Notes: generated by a model from the letters alone, not told the origin. DNA of 64,000 bases from Lachnospiraceae bacterium (GCA_004558185.1 SFDP01000011.1:6582-70581); one strand, 5' to 3'. Positions 52,612 to 61,984 are shown, counted from the first letter of the stretch. Made by a program: numbers and translations.

Positions 52612-52674
52612 CAATCAAAAGAGTAGGCAGAACAAGCGGCCGAAAGAGCTTCTTTGAAAAATGAAAAGCATAAC

Positions 52675-52703
52675 TTGTAATTGCATCCCCTTTTTAGTAG
52701 AAT
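52675..52703 (+). promoter_or_regulatory. ecf-truA promoter
   Basis: TTGTAA (52675-52680), 17-bp spacer, TAGAAT (52698-52703), 49 bp before ecfA1. Confidence 0.6.
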
Positions 52704-52752
52704 AAAAACGCAAAACGTATCAGTGAGGCAATCGGAAGGTGAGAGTGACGGT

Positions 52753-53616
52753 ATGAATATTATTAAAGCCATTGATTTGGCATTTGAATATATTCGCAGA
52801 GATGAAGAAGGAAACGTGGAAGGGATTCTCAGGGCAGTAGATGGAGTCAATCTGGATATTGAAGCAGGAGATTTTGTGGCTATTTTGGGACATAATGGCT
52901 CAGGAAAATCCACGTTGGCCAAGCATCTGAATGCTTTGCTGCATCCTACCGAAGGGACTGTCTGGGTGGACGGGAAGGATACCGGTGAGGCCTCCAATGT
53001 TTGGAACATTCGCCAAACGGCAGGTATGGTATTTCAGAATCCCGATAACCAGATTATCGGTCAGGTAGTAGAGGAGGATGTGGGCTTTGGTCCGGAGAAT
53101 CTGGGAGTGCCTACTAAAGAAATATGGGCTCGGGTAGAGGAAAGCCTGAAAGCGGTAGGGATGTATAAATACAGGAAGCGTTCTCCTAACAAGCTGTCCG
53201 GAGGACAAAAGCAGAGGGTATCCATTGCCGGAGTTATTGCCATGCATCCCAGATGTATCATTTTGGATGAGCCAACGGCTATGCTTGATCCTGATGGGCG
53301 CAAGGAGGTTATTCGAGCCGTCAGGGCGCTGAATCAGGTAGAAGGGATAACGGTTATTTTAATTACCCATTACATGGAAGAGGTAATTCATGCAGATAAG
53401 GTCTATGTAATGGATAATGGGAAGGTGGTAATGCAGGGAAATCCCAGAACCATTTTTTCACAGGTAGAAGAACTAAGAAGGCTTCGCCTGGATGTCCCTC
53501 AGGTAACAGAGCTGGCCTATGAATTACAAAAAAGCGGTCTTCCCCTTCCTTCAGGCATTCTTACGATGGATGAGCTGGTGGAAGAACTGAAAAGGATCAA
53601 GAAGGCAGAAAGATAG
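52753..53616 (+). CDS. ecfA1: ECF transporter ATPase A1
   Basis: 287-aa ATPase powering group II energy-coupling factor uptake of vitamins and metals with exchangeable S components. Walker A GHNGSGKST, NKLSGGQKQRVSIAGV signature, Walker B CIILDEPTAMLDP. ATG 52753 gives the normal N terminus; the extension from 52681 runs through the promoter. Shared module: no S component is encoded nearby. Confidence 0.96.
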   Translation: MNIIKAIDLAFEYIRRDEEGNVEGILRAVDGVNLDIEAGDFVAILGHNGSGKSTLAKHLNALLHPTEGTVWVDGKDTGEASNVWNIRQTAGMVFQNPDNQIIGQVVEEDVGFGPENLGVPTKEIWARVEESLKAVGMYKYRKRSPNKLSGGQKQRVSIAGVIAMHPRCIILDEPTAMLDPDGRKEVIRAVRALNQVEGITVILITHYMEEVIHADKVYVMDNGKVVMQGNPRTIFSQVEELRRLRLDVPQVTELAYELQKSGLPLPSGILTMDELVEELKRIKKAER

Positions 53617-53622
53617 GAAGTT

Positions 53623-54501
53623 ATGTCATTAATTTTGGATCATGTTAATCATATTTATGGAGAGGGGAGCGGACAGGCTGTGGCCGCACTCAAGGACATT
53701 AATCTGGTGATCGGAGATGGGCAGTTTATTGGATTGATCGGCCATACCGGTTCCGGGAAGTCAACTTTGGTTCAGCATCTGAATGGGCTGCTTATGCCTA
53801 CCAGCGGTGCAATCTATTTTGACGGTCAGGATATTGCGGATAAGGATTACAATCGTAAAGATCTTCGCAGCAAGGTGGGACTGGTATTTCAATATCCGGA
53901 GCACCAGCTTTTTGAAGTGACGGTTTTTGAGGATGTTTGCTATGGTCCCAGGAATTTGAACCTTTCACCAAAAGAGGCAGAGCTCAGAGCCTATAAGGCG
54001 CTCAGGCAGGTGGGAATTTCTGACGAACAGTTTTATCAGTCTCCTTTTGAACTGTCTGGAGGCCAGAAAAGGAGGGTGGCTATTGCCGGTGTGCTGGCCA
54101 TGGAGCCTAAGATTTTAATTTTGGATGAGCCTACGGCTGGGCTGGATCCTAAAGGAAGAGATGAAATTCTGGGACAAATCAGAAAACTGAAAGAAGAAAG
54201 TGGAATGACCATCCTACTGGTTTCTCACAGTATGGAGGATGTAGCGGAATATGTGGAACGGATCGTGGTAATGAATCAGGGAAGCATAATTTATGATGGT
54301 ATACCCAGAGAAGTATTTAAGCACAGTGAAGAGCTGGAGAAGATTGGACTGGCAGCTCCTCAAATGACCTATATGATGACCCGACTGAAAAAGGAGGGCT
54401 TTGGGGTGAATTCGGATGTCATTACGGTAGAGGAAGCCAAAGCGGAAATTTTACGAGTTTTTGCAGAAAATAAGAGGGCAGGAGCAATGGATTTATGTTA
54501 A
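53623..54501 (+). CDS. ecfA2: ECF transporter ATPase A2
   Basis: 292-aa partner ATPase; Walker A GHTGSGKSTL, Q-loop FQYPEHQLFE, signature FELSGGQKRRVAIAG, Walker B LILDEPTAGLDP. Six bases after ecfA1; overlaps ecfT by 7 bp. Confidence 0.96.
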   Translation: MSLILDHVNHIYGEGSGQAVAALKDINLVIGDGQFIGLIGHTGSGKSTLVQHLNGLLMPTSGAIYFDGQDIADKDYNRKDLRSKVGLVFQYPEHQLFEVTVFEDVCYGPRNLNLSPKEAELRAYKALRQVGISDEQFYQSPFELSGGQKRRVAIAGVLAMEPKILILDEPTAGLDPKGRDEILGQIRKLKEESGMTILLVSHSMEDVAEYVERIVVMNQGSIIYDGIPREVFKHSEELEKIGLAAPQMTYMMTRLKKEGFGVNSDVITVEEAKAEILRVFAENKRAGAMDLC

Positions 54502-55286
54502 GAGATATTACCTTAGGACAATACTATCAGACGGAATCCGTCATTCACCGACTGGATCCAAGAGTGAAGCTGGTAGCCACCATTGCCTACATTCTTTCCC
54601 TGTTTTTGGTGCAGAGCGTATGGGGCTATGTGGCGGCGGGAGTTTTTTTGGCTGTGATGATATGGCTTTCCCATGTGCCCTTTAAATTTATGATAAAAGG
54701 AATGAAGGCGATCCTCATTCTTTTGCTCCTGACGGTAGTGTTTAATCTGTTTCTGACTCCGGGAGAAATATTGATCACCATATGGAAGCTGAAGATTACC
54801 AAAGAGGGGGTAAAGGTTGCCGTAATGATGGCGATCCGTCTAACCTTTTTGATCGTGGGCTCCTCAATCATGACACTTACCACCACACCCAATAATCTTA
54901 CCGATGGAATGGAGAAGCTGATGAAGCCGTTAAGCAGAATTCGTGTGCCTGTCCATGAGATTGCCATGATGATGTCTATTGCACTGCGCTTTATTCCTAT
55001 TTTGCTGGAGGAAACGGATAAGATTATGAAGGCTCAGATTGCCCGGGGAGCAGATTTTGAAAGTGGAAATATTATCAAAAAAGCTAAGGCGCTGATCCCC
55101 CTGCTGGTTCCTCTGTTTATCTCTGCTTTCCGCAGAGCAAATGACCTGGCTATGGCAATGGAAGCCAGATGTTATCAGGGAGGGGATAACCGAACCAAAA
55201 TGAAGCCGTTGGTATATAAGAGAGCAGATTGGCTGGCTTATGGAGTTATGATAGTTTATTTGGCAGGCTGTGTGTTTTTGGGGTAA
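54495..55286 (+). CDS. ecfT: ECF transporter membrane subunit T
   Basis: 263-aa scaffold protein with about five membrane helices and the two coupling-helix Ala-Arg-Gly type motifs (QIARGADFESGN; MAMEARCYQGG). Links the ATPases to interchangeable S components. Confidence 0.96.
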   Translation: MLRDITLGQYYQTESVIHRLDPRVKLVATIAYILSLFLVQSVWGYVAAGVFLAVMIWLSHVPFKFMIKGMKAILILLLLTVVFNLFLTPGEILITIWKLKITKEGVKVAVMMAIRLTFLIVGSSIMTLTTTPNNLTDGMEKLMKPLSRIRVPVHEIAMMMSIALRFIPILLEETDKIMKAQIARGADFESGNIIKKAKALIPLLVPLFISAFRRANDLAMAMEARCYQGGDNRTKMKPLVYKRADWLAYGVMIVYLAGCVFLG

Positions 55287-55336
55287 AACAGAAGAGCGAG
55301 ATTCCGGGCAGGAATTTGGACAGATGGGGGAAGAAC

Positions 55337-56074
55337 GTGAGAAGAATACAACTAACCGTTGCTTATGATGGTACCGCCTATCATGGCTGGCAGTTTCAGC
55401 CGGGGCAGTCTACGATCGAGGGAGAGCTGAACAGGCAGCTTTCAGCATTACTAAAGGAAGACATTAAAGTAATTGGTGCAAGCAGAACGGATACAGGAGT
55501 TCATGGCCTCTGTAATATAGCCGTTTTTGATACAATCAGCCGTATTCCGGGTGAAAAATTTTCCTATGCGCTTAACCAGAGGCTTCCGGGGGATATTCGC
55601 ATTCGCCGGTCAAAAGAGGTAGAATCAGATTTTCATCCCAGAAGGGTACCTACCCGCAAAACCTATGAGTATCGGATATTGAACGAGTCCTTTGAAAACC
55701 CGCTTGAGCGCCGATATGCATATTTTATGCCGGTTCCCCTGAAGCTGGAACCTATGAGGGAGGCGGCAGGCTGCCTTATTGGAGAGCATGATTTTGCAGG
55801 ATTTTGTGCGGCCGGGAGTACGGCCAAAAGCAGTGTAAGAACCATTTACAGCATAGAGCTGATTGAGCAGGGCAGTCTGATACGAATTCGTATAACAGGC
55901 AATGGCTTTCTCTATAATATGGTAAGGATTATTGCAGGTACCTTGATCGAAGTGGGCCTAGAACGCATGGCGCCGTCTGCTATGGAAGAAATCCTGAAAA
56001 CAGGAGACAGGGGAAAGGCAGGCCCTACGGCTCCGGCCAGAGGATTGATATTGGTAGATTATGAGTTTGTATAA
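55337..56074 (+). CDS. truA: tRNA pseudouridine(38-40) synthase
   Basis: 245 aa; catalytic Asp in GASRTDTGVHG, N-terminal QLTVAYDGTAYHGWQFQPG and FLYNMVRIIAGTLIEVG. GTG 55337 behind GGGGGAAG is the start; the longer frame overlaps ecfT. Classic ecfT-truA linkage. Confidence 0.95.
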   Translation: MRRIQLTVAYDGTAYHGWQFQPGQSTIEGELNRQLSALLKEDIKVIGASRTDTGVHGLCNIAVFDTISRIPGEKFSYALNQRLPGDIRIRRSKEVESDFHPRRVPTRKTYEYRILNESFENPLERRYAYFMPVPLKLEPMREAAGCLIGEHDFAGFCAAGSTAKSSVRTIYSIELIEQGSLIRIRITGNGFLYNMVRIIAGTLIEVGLERMAPSAMEEILKTGDRGKAGPTAPARGLILVDYEFV

Positions 56075-56170
56075 GTCAATTTGACCTGTACAAACTTTTT
56101 TTTATGGAAAATATATGTGCAATATTTTACAAAAAAGGTAAGATGAATTAAATTATTTGTATAAAATATC

Positions 56171-56199
56171 TTGACAAAATTTATCAGGAATGCTATGTT
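56171..56199 (+). promoter_or_regulatory. Promoter of the Rrf2 gene
   Basis: TTGACA (56171-56176), 17-bp spacer, TATGTT (56194-56199), 31 bp before the start. Likely also the main promoter of the downstream oxidoreductase genes, and an autoregulation target. Confidence 0.7.
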
Positions 56200-56229
56200 A
56201 GTATAAAATATGTGATGGAGAAGGTAACA

Positions 56230-56646
56230 ATGATAATTACTCGTGAAACGGACTATGCACTCCGCATATTGCGAACATTAGGGGATGGACAAAGACATAC
56301 CATGAAGTCTTTGTGCCAACAGGAAGCAATTCCTCAGCAATTTGCCTACAAAATAATTGCAAAGCTGGCTAAGGCCGGTATTGTACATAATGCCAGAGGA
56401 AGTAATGGGGGCTGTCGGTTGAGCTATGATTTGAAGGAACTGAGTCTGTATGAGCTTCTGGAAATCATGGGTGAGAATTATCGGATCAATGCCTGTATGC
56501 AGCCGGGATATGAGTGCACATGGGAGAAGAAGTGCGGAACTGCCTGTGAGATCAGGCGGAAGCTGGGCAAGATCCAGAAGCATTTATATGAGGAATTGGC
56601 AAATCACAGCATATATTTTTTGGTTAGTGGAGAAACAGCCACATAA
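56230..56646 (+). CDS. Rrf2-family regulator with four-cysteine cluster
   Basis: 138-aa winged-helix repressor (MIITRETDYALRIL start; SNGGCRLSYDLKELSLYE wing). Cys89, Cys96, Cys102 and Cys106 form the loop where IscR and NsrR hold an Fe-S cluster, so it probably senses O2, NO or Fe-S status. ATG 56230 is chosen because GGAGAAGG lies five bases upstream; GTG 56212 and ATG 56215 are alternatives. It precedes the acyl-CoA dehydrogenase fusion and flavodiiron protein on the same strand and probably regulates them. Confidence 0.88.
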   Translation: MIITRETDYALRILRTLGDGQRHTMKSLCQQEAIPQQFAYKIIAKLAKAGIVHNARGSNGGCRLSYDLKELSLYELLEIMGENYRINACMQPGYECTWEKKCGTACEIRRKLGKIQKHLYEELANHSIYFLVSGETAT

Positions 56647-56713
56647 AATCCAGTTTAATGAAATGGATTAATAATCCCGGATTGGGAGAGATAATGTAAA
56701 AGGAGGAAAACCT

Positions 56714-58627
56714 ATGAGCTTCAAAACAACACAGGAACATGAGAATCTTCGCCAGAAGATCAGGGAGTTTGCTGAAACAGAAGTAAAACCCTACGCATTT
56801 CAATGGGACCAGGAAAGCCATTTCCCCAGAGAACAGGTTGAAATGATGGCAAAGAACGGATGGATGGGAATTCCCTTCCCCAAGGAGTATGGCGGGGCAG
56901 GCCTGGATGCCATGAGCTATGCCATTGCAGTAGAAGAACTTTCCAGAGTGGACGGTGGATTCGGTGTTATTCTTTCTGCACACGTTTCCCTCGGTTCTTG
57001 GCCGATTTTTGCTTTCGGTACGGAAGAACAGAAACAGAAATATCTGGTTCCCTGTGCCAAAGGTGAGAAGATTGCGGCTTTCGGCTTAACTGAGCCTAAT
57101 GCAGGTTCTGATGCAGGCGGAACAGAAACCACAGCAGTATTGAATGGTGATCATTACATATTAAATGGTGAAAAAATCTTCATCACTAACGGTGGAGAAG
57201 CAGATACATATGTGGTTTTTGCAGTAACTACTCCCGGCATTGGCACCAAAGGAATCAGCGCCTTCATCGTAGAAAAAGGATGGAAGGGCTTTGAGTTTGG
57301 TGATCACTATGATAAATTAGGTATCCGTTCCTCTGCGACTGCACAGCTTCTGTTCAATGATGTAAAGGTTCCCAAGGAGAACCTGTTAGGCAAAGAGGGA
57401 CAGGGCTTTAAGATTGCTATGGCAACCCTTGATGGTGGCCGTATCGGTATTGCTTCTCAGGCTTTGGGTATTGCGCAGGGAGCCTTTGAAAGTGCGGTAG
57501 AGTATGCAAAGGATCGTATTCAGTTTGACAAACCGGTTGCTTTCCAGCAGGCAATTTCCTTCAAAATTGCAGATATGGCAACCAAGCTGCGCTGTGCAAG
57601 ATTCCTGGTTTATTCCGCAGCAGAACTAAAGGAAGCGCATGAGCCTTATGGTATGGAAGCTGCAATGGCAAAAATGTACGCATCCGACATCGCTTTAGAG
57701 GTAGTTAATGATGCAGTACAGATTTACGGTGGTGCAGGCTACTTAAAGGGTACTGATGTAGAGCGTATGTATCGTGATGCTAAGATCACCACCATTTATG
57801 AAGGTACCAATGAGATTCAGCGTGTGGTTATTGCTGCCAACATTCTTGGTAAAGAACCCAGATCGGCAGCACCTGTAGGTGGACTTAAGAAGAAACAGCC
57901 GGTAACCGGTGCAAGAAAGAAGATGATCCTGAAAGAGGGAACAGCAGCAGAAAAGGTTGCAGCCCTTGTAGAGAATCTGAAGAAGGATGGTCATGACTTC
58001 AGTGTTGGTATTGCCATCGATACTCCTATTACACAGGCAGAAAGAGTGGTCAGCGTAGGTAAGGGTATTGGGGAGAAGAAGAACATGAAGTTGGCTGAGC
58101 AGCTTGCAAGAGCAGCAGGAGCAGCCCTTGGTTCTTCCCGGCCTGTAGCAGAAACCCTGCGTTATGTACCTCTTAATCGGTATGTAGGTATGTCCGGTCA
58201 GAAGTTTGTAGGCAACCTCTACATTGCCTGCGGTATTTCCGGTGCGGTTCAGCACTTAAAGGGTATTAAAGACGCATCCACTATTGTGGCAATTAATAAA
58301 AACGGAAATGCACCTATCTTTAAAAACTGTGATTACGGTATTGTAGGTGATTTGAATGAGATTATGCCTCTGTTGGCAGAAGCGCTGGGAACCGGCGAGA
58401 AGCAGCCTGCTCCTCCTATGGTTAAGATGAAACGGCCTACACCGAAGAAGGAGAAGCCATCATGGAGCACCTATGTATGCTTGGGCTGCGGTTATGAATA
58501 TGATCCTGAGATTGGTGATGAGGATGCAGAAGTGCTTCCCGGAACACTCTTTGAAAAACTTCCCGAGGATTGGGTATGTCCTGAGTGTGCAGAAGAGAAG
58601 ACCAGCTTTATTGAAGTTAAACCATAA
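56714..58627 (+). CDS. Acyl-CoA dehydrogenase / EtfA FAD domain / rubredoxin fusion
   Basis: 637 aa with three modules. Residues 1-382: acyl-CoA dehydrogenase, catalytic Glu363 in IYEGTNEIQR and FAD loops FGLTEPNAGSD and FITNGGEADTY. Residues ~430-556: the C-terminal FAD domain of electron-transfer flavoprotein alpha (GSSRPV near 474; VGMSGQKFVGNLYIACGISG; APIFKNCDYGIVGDL) without its N-terminal domain and with no EtfB gene here. Residues ~585-632: rubredoxin with YVCLGCGYEYDPEIGD (Cys589, Cys592) and DWVCPEC (Cys622, Cys625). The order suggests electron flow from substrate FAD to ETF-type FAD to Fe(Cys)4, then to the flavodiiron protein encoded next. Acyl-CoA specificity unknown. Confidence 0.92.
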   Translation: MSFKTTQEHENLRQKIREFAETEVKPYAFQWDQESHFPREQVEMMAKNGWMGIPFPKEYGGAGLDAMSYAIAVEELSRVDGGFGVILSAHVSLGSWPIFAFGTEEQKQKYLVPCAKGEKIAAFGLTEPNAGSDAGGTETTAVLNGDHYILNGEKIFITNGGEADTYVVFAVTTPGIGTKGISAFIVEKGWKGFEFGDHYDKLGIRSSATAQLLFNDVKVPKENLLGKEGQGFKIAMATLDGGRIGIASQALGIAQGAFESAVEYAKDRIQFDKPVAFQQAISFKIADMATKLRCARFLVYSAAELKEAHEPYGMEAAMAKMYASDIALEVVNDAVQIYGGAGYLKGTDVERMYRDAKITTIYEGTNEIQRVVIAANILGKEPRSAAPVGGLKKKQPVTGARKKMILKEGTAAEKVAALVENLKKDGHDFSVGIAIDTPITQAERVVSVGKGIGEKKNMKLAEQLARAAGAALGSSRPVAETLRYVPLNRYVGMSGQKFVGNLYIACGISGAVQHLKGIKDASTIVAINKNGNAPIFKNCDYGIVGDLNEIMPLLAEALGTGEKQPAPPMVKMKRPTPKKEKPSWSTYVCLGCGYEYDPEIGDEDAEVLPGTLFEKLPEDWVCPECAEEKTSFIEVKP

Positions 58628-58660
58628 GAATAATAAAAATAAGAAGAGGAGGATTATATT

Positions 58661-59881
58661 ATGCATTGTGTCAGAAAAGTTACCGATGACCTGTACTGGG
58701 TAGGTGCCAATGATCACCGTCTTGCCCTGTTTGAGAATATTCACCCCATTCCCCAGGGAGTTTCCTACAACGCTTACCTCTTAAAGGATGAGCAGAGCGT
58801 ATTGTTTGATACGGTAGACTGGTCTGCCTGCCGTCAGTTACTTGAGAATATCGAGTACCTGCTGGAAGGAAAGGACTTAGACGTACTGTTGATTAACCAT
58901 ATGGAGCCTGACCATGGTGCTTCTATTGAGGAGATTCTGCTTCGTTATCCTAAGTGTAAGGTTATCAGCACCGAGAAGGCCTTCATGTTTATGCGTCAGT
59001 TTGGATTTGATATTGACGGACATGAATTGATTGAAGTAAAAGAAGGCGATACCTACTGCTTCGGTACGCACACCGTTACCTTCGTTGGTGCACCTATGGT
59101 TCACTGGCCTGAGGCTATGGTTACTCTTGACCTTACCAATGGAGTTCTGTTTGCAGCAGATGCATTTGGCTCCTTTATTGCTTTAGACGGTAAGCTGTTT
59201 AATGACGAAGTAAACTTTGACAGAGACTGGATCGATGAGGCTCGTAGATACTACACCAATATCGTAGGAAAATATGGCCCTCAGGTACAGTTTTTGCTGG
59301 GCAAGGCAGCAGGTGTTTTAGATAAGATTAAAATGATCTGTCCGTTACATGGCCCCGTATGGCGTAACGACCTGGGTTACATCATCGACAAATACCAGCA
59401 CTGGAGCACCTATACGCCTGAAGAGGATGCAGTAATGATTGTTTATGCTTCCATGTATGGCAACACAGAGGCTGCTGCACAGGCATTGGCTTCCAAGCTG
59501 GCAGATAAAGGAGTGACCAATACGAAGGTGTATGATGTATCCAATACTCATGTATCCTACCTGATTTCCGAAACCTTCCGCTGCAGTCACATTGTTATTG
59601 CATCGGTAACCTACAATTTGGGAATCTATCCGGTGATCCATAATTATTTAGCAGATATGAAAGCGCTGAACCTGCAGAACAGAACCTTTGCTATTATGGA
59701 GAATGGTTCCTGGGCCTGCAAGGCAGGTGATCTGATCCAGAAATATCTGGATGAAGAGTTAAAGAATATGACCGTTTTGAACGAGCGTGTTAGCCTTTCT
59801 TCTGCATTGCTGCCTGATAAAGAGGCAGAGCTGGATATGCTGGTAGATGCCATTGTTGAAAGCATCAATGAAAAGAAATAA
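58661..59881 (+). CDS. fprA: Flavodiiron protein (A-type flavoprotein)
   Basis: 406 aa. The metallo-beta-lactamase-like domain has the diiron ligands HMEPDH (residues 80-85), His148 in PMVHWPE, Asp167 in AADAFG and a later His in PLHGPVW. A flavodoxin domain follows from about residue 258 (MIVYASMYGNTEAAAQ). Such proteins reduce O2 to water or NO to N2O using rubredoxin. Only 33 bp separate it from the rubredoxin-containing fusion gene, so that protein is the obvious electron donor. Confidence 0.96.
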   Translation: MHCVRKVTDDLYWVGANDHRLALFENIHPIPQGVSYNAYLLKDEQSVLFDTVDWSACRQLLENIEYLLEGKDLDVLLINHMEPDHGASIEEILLRYPKCKVISTEKAFMFMRQFGFDIDGHELIEVKEGDTYCFGTHTVTFVGAPMVHWPEAMVTLDLTNGVLFAADAFGSFIALDGKLFNDEVNFDRDWIDEARRYYTNIVGKYGPQVQFLLGKAAGVLDKIKMICPLHGPVWRNDLGYIIDKYQHWSTYTPEEDAVMIVYASMYGNTEAAAQALASKLADKGVTNTKVYDVSNTHVSYLISETFRCSHIVIASVTYNLGIYPVIHNYLADMKALNLQNRTFAIMENGSWACKAGDLIQKYLDEELKNMTVLNERVSLSSALLPDKEAELDMLVDAIVESINEKK

Positions 59882-59920
59882 TCGCTTAGAGTTATGGTAA
59901 GCAATATGACCTAGAGGATG

Positions 59921-59960
59921 GCTGTCTCACTTTGATAATAAGAGAGACAGCTTCCTTTTT
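59921..59960 (+). terminator. Terminator after fprA
   Basis: GCTGTCTC (59921-59928) pairs with GAGACAGC (59944-59951), followed by TTCC and a T run. Confidence 0.85.
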
Positions 59961-59985
59961 TATGATTAATTGCACATACAATTTG

Positions 59986-60002
59986 TTTTTTTTTTTTTTT
60001 TT
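59986..60002 (+). repeat. Run of 17 T
   Basis: Uninterrupted 17-base T tract 46 bp upstream of the -35 box of the chemoreceptor promoter. Long homopolymers are slippage prone; it might alter promoter strength, or be inaccurately assembled. Confidence 0.9.
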
Positions 60003-60047
60003 GAGAGAAATTTCAATTTACATAAAGAAAATAGCAAGAAAATGCAC

Positions 60048-60076
60048 TTGAAAAATCTATAAGGGTACTGTAAAAT
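60048..60076 (+). promoter_or_regulatory. Chemoreceptor promoter
   Basis: TTGAAA (60048-60053), 17-bp spacer, TAAAAT (60071-60076), 34 bp before the start. Confidence 0.6.
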
Positions 60077-60109
60077 AGAGAAAATGCCTATTTTTTGAGG
60101 AGAGAGTGA

Positions 60110-61984
60110 ATGAAGAGACTATTTTACAAAAGATTAGGAATGTACGCAGGGATTGCCATCATTGTCATGCTTCTCATTGTAGATGTGTGGATGTATTTTA
60201 TGGCAAGAAAGAGTTTTCTGACAACTGCAGAGAACACGATCAGGCAGATGGCAGGTAAGATTGAGGGGACAGAGAATGAGATAGCCCTGGTTGATGAGAT
60301 TATTTCAGAGGAGATTCTGAACAAGACAAGAGTTTTTGCCTGGATTCTGAACAGACAGCCCAGTCTTGCAGCGAACAGTGTAGAACTGAGGCGGCTTAGC
60401 GAGGCATTGGGAGTAGACGAGGTACATATCATCGATGGAGAGGGAATCATCGTTGGCGGAACGATTCAGGATTATATTGGCTTTGATATGGCCAGCGGCG
60501 AGCAATCGGCAGAATTTCTGAAGATTCTGGATGATCCTACGCTGGAGATCATTCAGGAGCCACAGGAGAATACGGCCGATGGTAAACTGATTCAGTATAG
60601 CGGAGTAGCAAGACAGGATGCCAAAGGATTTGTGCAACTTGGAATGCAGCCACGAAGACTGGAAGCATTGCTTGGTAAAGGCTATGATGAGTTGTTTCAG
60701 GAATTGAACAATGAAGGAATAAACTGTTATGTCATAGACAAGGAGAGCGGAACGATGCTGTACCATCCTGATCAGGGACTGATCGGTAAGGATAGTACAG
60801 GTTCAGGCTATAAACAGACGGCAGGCAGTGGAAGAAATAGTGCATTAAGTGTACCCAACTATTATTTTCAACAGGAATACGGAGAGCTTTTGTTGGGCGT
60901 AAGCAGTCCGGCATTGGAATTTTGGAGTACGGCTATTTTTCCCACAGTGCTGATTTCCATCAATGTCATTGTTATAGTGAGTGTTCTGATGCTGGTAACA
61001 AGGCATCTGCTGACGAGATATATTCTTAACGGCTTTCTGAATGTTGTTTCCTCAATAGAGAAGATTACTGAAGGTAATTATGATGTCCGTTTAAATGAAT
61101 TCTCCAGCCCCGAATTCGAACGGCTCAGCAATGGGATAAACAGTATGCTGGATGAGATGAACAGGGGAATGAAGGAGAATGAGGAACTGCTGGCATCAGA
61201 AAAAGAAGCTGCAGAAGCTGACAGACAGTTGATCACAGCAGTCAGGGATATCTGCAACAGTCTGAATACTTCTGCTACCGAAACGATGAATAATGCGGAC
61301 ACTACCTATCGGGGAGCAGAGGATCAGAAAAAGACGGTTGGTATGCTTGAAGATACCATGAACAGATTGGTAGAAGAGCTTAATCAGAGTGCAAGGGCCT
61401 CTCAGGAGGTTTCAGAAACTACCCGTGCAACGGTGGGAATGATGCAGGAAAGCCGTGTCCATATGGGTGAGCTGGAGAAATCCATTTTGGAAATCAGTGA
61501 AATGGCAATGAAAATTGAGAAGATCATCAGTGAGATAGATTCTATCGCAAAGCAGACCAATATGCTTTCCCTTAATGCATCCATTGAAGCAGCAAGGGCA
61601 GGAGAGCAGGGTAAAGGCTTTACCGTGGTGGCTGTTCAGGTGGGAGAACTTGCAGCAAGAAGCACATTGGCTGCTCAGGAAACACGGGAGCTGATTCTGA
61701 ACTCCATTTCTGCGGTAGAGAAGGGAAAAGCAATCAGCGACTCCACCACCTCCAATTACGAGGCTATGGCTGAGGAAGTGGAAAAGGCAGGTGATCGTGT
61801 AGATGAAATTGCGGTTATGGTTAGGAAGAATGCGGAGATTGTTTCTGATGCAATGGAAGAACTGAATCGTATCCGCCAGGTAGTGGAGCAGAATGTAGAA
61901 ATTGCACAGAGCAGTAATCAGATTTCCACGACGATGGCACATGAAGTAGAAAACCTGCTTCAGGTTTGTGGTGTGGAAGGTTAA
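60110..61984 (+). CDS. Methyl-accepting chemotaxis protein
   Basis: 624 aa. N-terminal helix (GIAIIVMLLIVDVWMYFMA), an extracellular sensor of about 240 residues resembling a Cache fold (DEVHIIDGEGIIVGGTIQDY), a second helix (VLISINVIVIVSVLMLV) near 285, a HAMP region, then the signalling coiled coil with SIEAARAGEQGKGFTVVAVQ. Ligand unknown. Single gene with its own promoter; no che genes nearby. Confidence 0.92.
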   Translation: MKRLFYKRLGMYAGIAIIVMLLIVDVWMYFMARKSFLTTAENTIRQMAGKIEGTENEIALVDEIISEEILNKTRVFAWILNRQPSLAANSVELRRLSEALGVDEVHIIDGEGIIVGGTIQDYIGFDMASGEQSAEFLKILDDPTLEIIQEPQENTADGKLIQYSGVARQDAKGFVQLGMQPRRLEALLGKGYDELFQELNNEGINCYVIDKESGTMLYHPDQGLIGKDSTGSGYKQTAGSGRNSALSVPNYYFQQEYGELLLGVSSPALEFWSTAIFPTVLISINVIVIVSVLMLVTRHLLTRYILNGFLNVVSSIEKITEGNYDVRLNEFSSPEFERLSNGINSMLDEMNRGMKENEELLASEKEAAEADRQLITAVRDICNSLNTSATETMNNADTTYRGAEDQKKTVGMLEDTMNRLVEELNQSARASQEVSETTRATVGMMQESRVHMGELEKSILEISEMAMKIEKIISEIDSIAKQTNMLSLNASIEAARAGEQGKGFTVVAVQVGELAARSTLAAQETRELILNSISAVEKGKAISDSTTSNYEAMAEEVEKAGDRVDEIAVMVRKNAEIVSDAMEELNRIRQVVEQNVEIAQSSNQISTTMAHEVENLLQVCGVEG

